Translations under genes and position numbers: made by a program
In this document: positions 18,126 to 25,309 of the stretch, piece by piece
Position numbering within the stretch: the first letter of the stretch is position 1
How the letters are laid out: each line of letters opens with the position of its first letter
Origin: Pseudomonas oryzihabitans
GTDB taxonomy: Bacteria > Pseudomonadota > Gammaproteobacteria > Pseudomonadales > Pseudomonadaceae
Length of the DNA: 64,000 bases
NCBI RefSeq assembly: GCF_014522265.1
Contig: NZ_CP017024.1
Coordinates: 1,330,001 to 1,394,000 of the forward strand
Direction: 5' to 3'
Notes under the pieces: generated by a model
Database searches by the model: none
Told to the model about the DNA's origin: nothing
Seen by the model: only the letters and a program-made list of their open reading frames with translations

Positions 18126-19593
18126 AGCCCGCTCCGTCGTCGATTTCTTCACCACCCTGGAACGCCACGCCTGGCACGGCGACCGGCCGGCGCTGATCGG
18201 CAGTCACGAGACCTGGAGCTATGCCCGGTTGCTGCAGGAGGTCACCGCCCGCGCCGCCTGGCTGCGCGAGCACGAGATCCAGCGGCTGGCGCTGGACCTG
18301 CCCAACGGCCCCGAATTGCTGGCCTGGGACCTGGCCGCCCTGCGCGCCGGGCTGCCCTGCGTGACCCTGCCGGACTTCTTCAGTCCCGCGCAGCGTGCTC
18401 ACGTCCTGCGCGACTGCGGCGCCGATCTCCTGCTGGGGCGCCCCGAGCGCACCGCGGAATGGGCCGCGGCAGGCTTCACCGCGGGCGCCGGCGGCTGGCA
18501 GCGGCCGGCCTCGGCCCGCGCCCCGTTGCCGGCGGACACCGCCAAGCTCACCTATACCTCCGGCACCACCGGCACGCCCAAGGGCGTCTGCCTCAAGGCC
18601 GGGCAACTGCTGCGGGTGGCTGCCAGCCTGGAAGCCGTTAGCCGACCGCTGATGCCCGAGCGCCATCAGGTGCTCCTGTCGCTGGGCATCCTGCTGGAAA
18701 ATCTCGGGGTCTATGCCGCGCTGCTGGCCGGTGCCGAGGTGGTGGTGCTCAAGGGCACCGACCAGGGCGTCAGCGGTTCCGCCGGCATCGACTGGGCACA
18801 GCTGGCCGCCTGCCTGCAGCAGCGCCAGCCGCACAGCCTGATCCTCATGCCGCAGCTGTTGCAGGGACTTGTGGAACTGGGCGAGCGTGGCCTGCTGCGC
18901 CTGGACCCGCTGCGCTTCGCCGCCGTGGGTGGGGCGCCGCTGAGCGCGGCCCTGCTGACCCGCGCCAGCGCCCTGGGCCTGCCGGTGTTCCAGGGCTATG
19001 GCCTGTCGGAATGCGCCTCGGTGGTGGCCCTCAATCGCCCTGACGCCAACCGCCCGGGCAGCGTCGGCCAGCCCCTGCCCCACGTCCGCCTGCGCCTGGC
19101 CGCCGACGGCGAGGTGCTGGTCGGCGGCGTCGATTTCGCCGGCTACCTGGGCGAGCCCGGCAGCGCCACCGACGAGGTGGCCACCGGCGATCTCGGCGAA
19201 TTCGACGCCGACGGCTACCTCTATCTGCGCGGGCGCAAGAAACACCAGTTCAGCCTGGCCTCGGGACGCAACGTCGACCCGGGCTGGATCGAGGCCGAAC
19301 TCACCCAGGGCGGCCCCATCGCCCAGGCCTATGTCCAGGGCGAAGGCGCCCGGCACCTGGTGGCGCTGCTCTGGCCGCGCCAGCCGGACCTGCCCGACAG
19401 CTTTCTCGCCGATCAGGTCGCCTGCCTCAACCAGCGCCTGCCCGATTACGCCCGCATCGGCGCCTGGCGCCGCCTTGCCGAACCCTTCACCCCCGCCAAC
19501 GGCCTGCTCACCGCGACCGGACGCCTTCGCCGCGACGCCATCCAGGCGCACCACGCGGCCCTGCTCTCGGACCTTCTGGAGATACAAGCATGA
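18115..19593 (+). CDS. AMP-forming acyl/aryl ligase (ANL superfamily)
   Basis: A 492-residue free-standing adenylate-forming enzyme. Motif A3 is TYTSGTTGTPKG, A5 is QGYGLSECASVVALN, A7/A8 is ATGDLGEFDADGYLYLRGRKKHQF. The C-terminal motif A10, where a catalytic lysine normally lies, reads TATGRLRRD with Arg470 at the expected lysine position, so the adenylation half-reaction may be altered. Substrate is unknown. No carrier-protein domain is fused and no CoA-specific motif was recognised. The start ATG 18115 (RBS GAGGAAG) lies inside the previous gene, and the stop overlaps the next start (ATGA), so the cluster is translationally coupled. A carboxylic acid is presumably activated for transfer or oxidation by the neighbours. 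Confidence 0.85.
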   Translation: MSPEARSVVDFFTTLERHAWHGDRPALIGSHETWSYARLLQEVTARAAWLREHEIQRLALDLPNGPELLAWDLAALRAGLPCVTLPDFFSPAQRAHVLRDCGADLLLGRPERTAEWAAAGFTAGAGGWQRPASARAPLPADTAKLTYTSGTTGTPKGVCLKAGQLLRVAASLEAVSRPLMPERHQVLLSLGILLENLGVYAALLAGAEVVVLKGTDQGVSGSAGIDWAQLAACLQQRQPHSLILMPQLLQGLVELGERGLLRLDPLRFAAVGGAPLSAALLTRASALGLPVFQGYGLSECASVVALNRPDANRPGSVGQPLPHVRLRLAADGEVLVGGVDFAGYLGEPGSATDEVATGDLGEFDADGYLYLRGRKKHQFSLASGRNVDPGWIEAELTQGGPIAQAYVQGEGARHLVALLWPRQPDLPDSFLADQVACLNQRLPDYARIGAWRRLAEPFTPANGLLTATGRLRRDAIQAHHAALLSDLLEIQA

Positions 19594-20270
19594 GTTTCTT
19601 CGCCACCCTGCAAGCCGAAACCGCCGCGGAACGCCAGGCGCTGTTCGAGGTGCCCATCATCCGTGCCGCCCTGAGCGGTGACGTCGCCCTGGAGAGCTAT
19701 ATCGCCTTTCTCGGCCAGGCCTATCACCACGTCCGCCACACCGCGCCGCTGATGATGGCCTGCGGCGCCCGCCTGCCGGCGCGGCTGGAATGGCTGCGCG
19801 GCGCGGTCTGCGAATACATCGAGGAGGAATACGGCCACGATCAGTGGATCCTCAATGACATCGCCGCCTGCGGAGGCGACGCCGAGGCCGTGCGCGCCAG
19901 CCGCCCCGAGTTGTCCATCGAGCTGATGGTGGCCTATCTCTACGACTTCATCGCCCGCGACAACCCGGTCGGCCTGTTCGGCATGGTCAATGTGCTCGAA
20001 GGCACCAGCATCGCCCTGGCCACCCAGGCGGCCGGCGCTATCCGCGGCCAGCTGGGCCTGCCGGCCACCGCCTTCAGCTACCTGGATTCCCACGGCAGCC
20101 TCGACCAGGAGCACATGGCGACCTATCGCCAGCTGATGGATCGCCTGGACGATCCGGCCGACCAGGCCGCGGTGATCCGCGTGTCCAAGGTGATCTATCG
20201 CCTCTATGCCGACATGTTCCGCGCCCTGCCCGGCGCCGGGCAACCGGAGCAGCGCCATGCAGCTGCCTGA
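19590..20270 (+). CDS. Haem-oxygenase-like (TenA/HDO-type) putative metal-dependent oxidase
   Basis: A 226-residue all-helical protein of the TenA/haem-oxygenase-like fold, often labelled iron-containing redox enzyme. Residues that could bind two metals, as in HDO enzymes such as UndA, are present: E79/E80 and H83 in EYIEEEYGHDQW, E137 in NVLEGTS, and H168, D172 and H175 in DSHGSLDQEH. A cluster of histidines (H46, H47, H50) precedes these. The thiaminase TenA cysteine context was not seen, so a thiamine role is unlikely. It starts at the ATGA overlap with the ligase gene and overlaps the SDR gene by 14 bp. Oxidation of the ligase product is a reasonable hypothesis. Confidence 0.75.
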   Translation: MSFFATLQAETAAERQALFEVPIIRAALSGDVALESYIAFLGQAYHHVRHTAPLMMACGARLPARLEWLRGAVCEYIEEEYGHDQWILNDIAACGGDAEAVRASRPELSIELMVAYLYDFIARDNPVGLFGMVNVLEGTSIALATQAAGAIRGQLGLPATAFSYLDSHGSLDQEHMATYRQLMDRLDDPADQAAVIRVSKVIYRLYADMFRALPGAGQPEQRHAAA

Positions 20271-21066
20271 CTGCCGCATCCTGCTGACCGGGGCCAGCGG
20301 CGGCATCGGCCTGCCGCTGGTGGAACAACTCTGCGCCGGCGGCGCCCAGGTGCTGGCGGTGGCCCGTGACACCCGCGCCCTGCAACCCCTGGCCGAGCGC
20401 CTGGGCGGCCGGCTGCGCCTGCTCGACGCCGACCTCACCCGCCGCGCCGATCGCCAGGCGGTGCTGGCCGAGGCCAGTCGCGGCCAGGGTGTCAACGTGC
20501 TGCTCAACGCCGCCGGCAGCAACAGCTTCGCCCTGCTCGAAGCCCTCGACGAAGATGCCATCGACAACCTGCTGGCGATCAACATCGGCGCGGCCATCCA
20601 GCTGACCCGTCTGCTGCTGCCGCTGCTGCGCCGCCAGCCACGGGCGGTGATCGCCCATGTCGGCTCCACCCTGGGTTCCATCGGCTATCCCGGCTATGCG
20701 CCCTATTGCGCCAGCAAGTTCGCCCTGCGCGGCTTCACCCAGGCCCTGCGCCGGGAGCTGGCCGATACCCGCATCCGGGTGCTCTACGTGGCGCCCCGCG
20801 CCACCCGCACGGCGATGAACAGTCCGGCGGCCATGGCCGTGAACCAGGCGCTCAAGAGCCAGGTGGACGAACCCGCCATGGTCGCCGGCGCGGTGATCCG
20901 CGCACTGGTCGAGGATCGCCAGGAGCTTTATCTCGGCTGGCCGGAAAAGCTCTTCGTCCGTCTCAACGGCCTGCTGCCCGGCCTGGTGGATCGCGCCCTG
21001 CGCCGCCAGCTGCCGGTGATCCGCCGCTTCATCGATCCCGCCTTCGCTCCGGAGAAACACCCATGA
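20257..21066 (+). CDS. Short-chain dehydrogenase/reductase
   Basis: A 269-residue classical SDR with the Rossmann motif LLTGASGGIGLPLVEQL (residues about 9-25), NAAG, the active-site Ser in HVGSTLGSIG and Y-x3-K in YCASKFALRG. An extra C-terminal segment of about 45 residues (WPEKLFVRLNGLLPGLVDRALRRQLPVIRRF) resembles the membrane-proximal tail found in SDRs acting on lipidic substrates. ATG 20257 lies within the preceding gene and the stop overlaps the TPR gene by 4 bp. In the cluster it would reduce or oxidise a product of the HDO-like enzyme; the substrate is unknown. Confidence 0.88.
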   Translation: MQLPDCRILLTGASGGIGLPLVEQLCAGGAQVLAVARDTRALQPLAERLGGRLRLLDADLTRRADRQAVLAEASRGQGVNVLLNAAGSNSFALLEALDEDAIDNLLAINIGAAIQLTRLLLPLLRRQPRAVIAHVGSTLGSIGYPGYAPYCASKFALRGFTQALRRELADTRIRVLYVAPRATRTAMNSPAAMAVNQALKSQVDEPAMVAGAVIRALVEDRQELYLGWPEKLFVRLNGLLPGLVDRALRRQLPVIRRFIDPAFAPEKHP

Positions 21067-21710
21067 CGTCCCCACGCAAGGCCCTCGGCCTGCTGCTCGC
21101 CGCCCTGCTTGCCAGCCCCTTCGCCCTGGCCGACGATGGCCAGCGCCTGGCGCAGATCCAGCAGCGCTGGGCCGAGATCCAGTACCGCCTGCCCAGCACC
21201 GAAAAGCCCGCCGCCTTCGAACAGCTGGCCGGCGAGGCCCGCGCCTTCACCCAGGCCGCCCCCCAGTCGGCCCCGGCGCTGATCTGGCAGGGCATCGTGC
21301 TCAGCAGCTGGGCCGGCGCCCAGGGCGGACTGGGTGCGCTGCGCAAGGTCAAGGAAGCCCGCACCGACCTGGAACAGGCGCTCAAGCTCGATCCCACGGC
21401 GCTGCAGGGGTCCGCCTACACCAGTCTCGCCGCCCTCTACGACCGGGTTCCCGGCTGGCCGATCGCCTTCGGTGACGCCAGCGAAGCCGATCGTCTGCTG
21501 CAGCAGGCCCTCGCCCTCAACCCCAACGGTATCGATACCCTATACTTCTGGGGCGACCACCTGTATCGCCAGAAGCGCTATGCCGAAGCCCGCGCCGCCC
21601 TGCTCAAGGCGCAGCAGGCCGCGCCCCGCCCCGGACGCGAATTGGCCGACCAGGGACGGCGGGGCGAAATCGCCGCGCTACTCAAGGACGTCGACCAGAA
21701 GCTGAAGTGA
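21063..21710 (+). CDS. Exported TPR-repeat protein
   Basis: A 215-residue protein with a signal peptide (MTSPRKALGLLLAALLASPFALA) and a helical body with TPR-like repeats (RTDLEQALKLDPTALQGSAYTSLAALYDRVPGW, ADRLLQQALALNPNGIDTLYFWGDHLYRQKRYAEARAALLKAQQAAP). It resembles the TRAP-T-associated helical repeat proteins in general layout but no family can be named with certainty. It is coupled to the SDR gene by a 4-bp overlap and followed after 10 bp by the response regulator gene. A periplasmic scaffold or binding role is likely; the function is unknown. Confidence 0.75.
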   Translation: MTSPRKALGLLLAALLASPFALADDGQRLAQIQQRWAEIQYRLPSTEKPAAFEQLAGEARAFTQAAPQSAPALIWQGIVLSSWAGAQGGLGALRKVKEARTDLEQALKLDPTALQGSAYTSLAALYDRVPGWPIAFGDASEADRLLQQALALNPNGIDTLYFWGDHLYRQKRYAEARAALLKAQQAAPRPGRELADQGRRGEIAALLKDVDQKLK

Positions 21711-21720
21711 CGAGGCCCCC

Positions 21721-22380
21721 ATGCGCGTGCTGCTGATCGAAGACGATCCCGACCTCGGCGAGGGCATCCGCACCAGTCTGCGGGAAGAGGGCTATACCCT
21801 GGACTGGCTCAAGGACGGCGAAAGCGCCGTCCACGCGCTGCGCGAAGAGGGCTTCGACCTGGTGGTGCTGGATCTCGGCCTGCCGCGCCTGGACGGCATC
21901 CAGGTGCTGCGCCAGAGCCGCGCCAACGGCCTGACCACCCCGGTGCTGATCCTCACCGCCCGCGACGACACCGAAGACCGGGTCGCCGGCCTCGACGCCG
22001 GTGCCGACGACTACCTGGTCAAGCCCTTCGACATCAAGGAACTCAAGGCCCGCCTGCGCGCCCTCCTGCGGCGGCGCAACGGCCCCTCGCAGATCCAGCT
22101 CGAAGGTGGCGGCATCGCCCTCGACCCGGCCACCCGCCGGGTCACCTTCGACGGTCAGCCGGTCAACCTCACCCCGCGCGAATACCAGCTGCTGCACGAA
22201 TTGCTGGCCAATCCGGGCAAGATCTTCAGCCGCGATCGCCTCATGGGGCTGCTCTACGGCTGGGACGAGGGGGTGGAAAGCAACACCCTGGAAGTCCACA
22301 TCTACAACCTGCGCAAGAAGTTGCGCGCCGACCTGATCCGCACGGTCAGGGGCATCGGTTACCGCCTCGAGTGCCCATGA
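21721..22380 (+). CDS. OmpR-family response regulator, QseB/PmrA-like
   Basis: A 219-residue response regulator with receiver residues E7-D8-D9, Asp51 in LVVLDLGLPRLDG, Thr in LTARDDTEDRVAGLDAGADDYLVKPFD and the conserved Lys. The C-terminal winged helix has LTPREYQLLHELLANPGKIFSRDRLMGLLYGWDEG and SNTLEVHIYNLRKKL, the pattern of QseB/PmrA/TctD-type regulators. It follows the TPR gene after 10 bp and overlaps the kinase gene at ATGA, so it is probably in the same transcript as the five-gene cluster and may control it. Confidence 0.9.
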   Translation: MRVLLIEDDPDLGEGIRTSLREEGYTLDWLKDGESAVHALREEGFDLVVLDLGLPRLDGIQVLRQSRANGLTTPVLILTARDDTEDRVAGLDAGADDYLVKPFDIKELKARLRALLRRRNGPSQIQLEGGGIALDPATRRVTFDGQPVNLTPREYQLLHELLANPGKIFSRDRLMGLLYGWDEGVESNTLEVHIYNLRKKLRADLIRTVRGIGYRLECP

Positions 22381-23749
22381 CCTCCATCCGCCGCCGCACC
22401 GTCGGCCTGGTGCTCTCGCTGCTGCTGATCGGCACCCTGCTGATCGCCCTGACCAACGTCCACGACAGCCAGCGCGAGATCGGCGAGATCTACGATGCCC
22501 AGCTGGCCCAGAGCGCGCGCATCCTGCAGGGCATGCTGCGCGCCGCGCCCCGCGGCGAAGGCCGTCTGGCGCTGCACGCCAGTGTCACCCAGGCCCTGGC
22601 CGAAGCCACCGACAGCCCCTATGGCCACAGATACGAGGCCAAGATGGCCTTCCAGGCCTGGAACGCGCGCGGCGACCCCCTGATGCGCTCGCCCAGCGCG
22701 CCCATCTTCATCATGCCGACGACCCCGGGTTTCACCGAGCAGACCCTGGAGGGCGAGGCCTGGTATGGCTTTCTGCTGCCCGACCCCGAGCACGACCTGA
22801 TGCTCTGGGTCGGCGAGCGCGAAGAAGTCCGCGCCGATCTGGTCCGCCGCATCCTGCGCCATACCCTCACCCCGCACCTGATCGGCCTGGTGCTGCTGTC
22901 GCTGCTGGCCTGGCTGGCCATCGGCTGGGGCCTGCGGCCGCTGCGGCGCATGGCCGGGCTGATCCGCCACCGCGATCCGGAATCCCTGCAACCGCTGCAG
23001 CTCGATCCGCTGCCGCGCGAACTGGAACCCATGCAGGCCGCGCTCAATCGCCTGCTGCTGCAGATCGAACAACTGCTGCAGCGCGAACGCCGCTTCATCG
23101 CCGACGCCGCCCACGAACTGCGCACGCCCCTGGCGGTGCTGCGCCTGCATGCGCAGAACGCCCTGTCCGCGCAGACCGCGGCGGCCCGCGACGAGGCGCT
23201 GAAATTCGTCGTCAGCGGCACCGATCGGCTGACCCGGGTGGTCAACCAGCTGCTGATCCTGGCCCGGCTGGAACCTCGGCCGAGCTGGAGCGCCGAGCAG
23301 CGCTTCGACCTGCGCACCGCCCTCAGTGCCACCCTGGAGGAGCTGGGCCCCTGGATTCTCGACAAGGGCCTGGACCTCAGCCTCGACGCCGAAGCCAGCC
23401 AGGCACAGGTCCACGGCGACAGCGCCATGCTGGGCATCGCCCTGCAGAATCTGCTGACCAACGCGGTCAATGTCTCGCCCCCGGCGGCGAGATCCGCGTC
23501 CGGCTGGAGATCAGCGCCGGCTGGGCCGAGATCCAGATCCTCGACCAGGGCCCCGGCATTCCAGTGGAGATCCTGCCGCGGCTGTTCGAACGCTTCTACA
23601 GCAGCGGGGCGGCCAACGGCGCCGGCCTGGGGCTGTCCATCGTCCAGACCGTCGCCCAGCACCTGGGCGGACGCATCGAACTGGGCAACCGTCCCGAAGG
23701 CGGCGCCTGCGCCCGTCTGGGTCTGCCGGTGCTGCCGGGCCCCGGCTAG
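22377..23749 (+). pseudogene. QseC-like sensor histidine kinase, broken by a 1-base frameshift
   Basis: The kinase starts at ATG 22377 in an ATGA overlap with its regulator. Visible are membrane helix 1 (residues about 10-25), a periplasmic domain, membrane helix 2 (LIGLVLLSLLAWLAIGWGL), the H box RRFIADAAHELRTPLAVLRLHAQ and the N box LQNLLTNAVNVSPP. There the frame breaks: one base is missing in CCCCC at 23478-23482, where a Pro-Gly-Gly codon series is expected. The G boxes (LDQGPGIPVEILPRLFERFYSSG, GAGLGLSIVQTVAQHLGG) continue in the next frame to a TAG at 23749. Unshifted, translation runs on to 23774 with nonsense sequence. Without correction the kinase lacks its ATP lid; a sequencing error is as likely as real inactivation. 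Confidence 0.85.
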
Positions 23750-23813
23750 GGACTCGACCACTCGCCAGCCTTAGGGCAAGGTAGCGGCGCACCGGCCGCG
23801 AGAGGACGCCCCC

Positions 23814-25139
23814 ATGCAAGCCCAGGTCTATCTGGTCGACGACGAAGCCAGCATCCGCGAAGCGGTGCGCCAGTGGCTGGAGCTGTCGGGGCATCAGGTA
23901 CGGCTGTTCGCCCGCGCCGAGGACTGCCTGGTGGCCGTGACGCCGGATTTCGCCGGCGTGGTGGTCAGCGACGTGCGCATGCCCGGCATGGACGGCCTGG
24001 CCCTGCTGGACCGGCTGCAGGCGCTGGATCCCGACCTGCCGGTGATCCTGCTCACCGCCCACGGCGACGTCGCCCTGGCGGTCAGCGCCATGCGTCAGGG
24101 CGCCTACGATTTCCTGGAAAAGCCCTTCAGCCCCGAGGCACTGCTCGGCGATCTCGGCCGCGCCCTGGAAAAGCGCCGGCTGGTGCTGGAGAACCGCCAG
24201 CTGCACCGCCGGGTCGACGACCAGAGCGCCCTCGCCCGTCGGCTGCTCGGCGTCTCGCCCGGCATCGTCCGCCTGCGCCAGCAGATCCTCGACCTGGCAC
24301 CGACCCCGGTCAACGTGCTCTTGCGCGGCGAGACCGGCAGCGGCAAGGAACTGGTCGCCCGTTGCCTGCACGACTTCGGTCCTCGGGCCGGCAAGGCCTT
24401 CGTCGCGCTCAATTGCGCGGCCATCCCCGAGCAGCTGTTCGAGAGCGAATTGTTCGGCCACGAGAGCGGCGCCTTCACCGGTGCCCAGGGCAAGCGCATC
24501 GGCAAGCTGGAATACGCCAACGGCGGCACCCTGTTTCTCGACGAGATCGAGAGCATGCCCCTGGCGCAGCAGGTCAAGCTCTTGCGGGTGTTGCAGGAGC
24601 AGCGCCTGGAGCGCCTCGGCTCCAACCAGAGCATCGCCCTGGACCTGCGCATCGTCGCCGCCACCAAGCCGGATCTGCTGGAAGAGGCGCGCGCCGGGCG
24701 CTTTCGCGAAGACCTGGCCTATCGCCTCAATGTCGCCGAACTGCACCTGCCGCCGCTGCGGGCGCGACGCGAAGACATCCCGCTGCTGTTCGATCACTTC
24801 CTCGCCGAGGCCGGCGCCCGCCTGGGGCGCCCGGTCACCCCGCCCGGCGCGGCGCGGCTGGCCCAGCTGCTGGGTCACGGCTGGCCGGGCAACGTCCGGG
24901 AACTGGCCAACGCCGCCGAACGCGAGGTGCTCGGCCTGGGCACGCCGGCCGCGGCCCAGGGCCATTCCCTGGCCGATCAGTTGGAAGCCTTCGAGGCCCA
25001 GTGCCTGCGCGCCGCCCTGGCCCGCCACGGCGGCGAGATCAAGGCGGTGATGGACGAGTTGCAGCTGCCGCGGCGCACCCTCAACGAGAAGATGCAACGC
25101 CATGGCCTGGTGCGCGCCGACTTTCGCGACGACGACTGA
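23814..25139 (+). CDS. DctD/MifR-type sigma54-dependent response regulator
   Basis: A 441-residue NtrC-family activator. The receiver has Asp53 in VVVSDVRMPGMDG and Lys in YDFLEKPFSPEALL; the AAA+ domain has Walker A GETGSGKE, the sigma54-contact motif ESGAFTGAQGK, Walker B TLFLDEIE and the R-finger region REDLAYRLNV. The C-terminus has a Fis-type helix-turn-helix (LRAALARHGGEIKAVMDELQLPRRTLNEKMQRHGL). The DctD-like receiver and tail match the DctB-like kinase at 15350. The nearest target is the transporter gene 170 bp downstream, which has a -24/-12 promoter. Confidence 0.92.
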   Translation: MQAQVYLVDDEASIREAVRQWLELSGHQVRLFARAEDCLVAVTPDFAGVVVSDVRMPGMDGLALLDRLQALDPDLPVILLTAHGDVALAVSAMRQGAYDFLEKPFSPEALLGDLGRALEKRRLVLENRQLHRRVDDQSALARRLLGVSPGIVRLRQQILDLAPTPVNVLLRGETGSGKELVARCLHDFGPRAGKAFVALNCAAIPEQLFESELFGHESGAFTGAQGKRIGKLEYANGGTLFLDEIESMPLAQQVKLLRVLQEQRLERLGSNQSIALDLRIVAATKPDLLEEARAGRFREDLAYRLNVAELHLPPLRARREDIPLLFDHFLAEAGARLGRPVTPPGAARLAQLLGHGWPGNVRELANAAEREVLGLGTPAAAQGHSLADQLEAFEAQCLRAALARHGGEIKAVMDELQLPRRTLNEKMQRHGLVRADFRDDD

Positions 25140-25145
25140 GGCGCC

Positions 25146-25198
25146 ATCGGCGGAAATCCGCTCATTGCCCACCGGCTTTCGGCGATCTTTCGCCGATC
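25146..25198 (+). promoter_or_regulatory. Candidate upstream activator sites for the DctD-like regulator
   Basis: The sequence between the regulator gene and the -24/-12 promoter holds ATCGGCGGAAA, TTTCGGCGAT and TTTCGCCGAT, related elements in direct and inverted order about 40-90 bp upstream of the sigma54 promoter, where enhancer sites belong. Assignment rests on position and symmetry only. Confidence 0.45.
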
Positions 25199-25237
25199 CG
25201 CCCCGGCAAAACCCAGTCAGAATGCGGCTTCGCGACC

Positions 25238-25253
25238 TGGCACGCGCCCTGCT
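25238..25253 (+). promoter_or_regulatory. Sigma54 (-24/-12) promoter of the MHS transporter
   Basis: TGGCACGCGCCCTGCT matches the consensus TGGCAC-N5-TTGCW at nearly all invariant bases: GG at 25239-25240 and GC at 25251-25252, spaced exactly as required. It lies 57 bp upstream of the start codon of the transporter gene and just after a sigma54 activator gene. Confidence 0.85.
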
Positions 25254-25309
25254 ATAGCCCTTGTCGACGCCCCGAGCGCCCTAATAACAACGACAAGAGG
25301 AACACCCCT

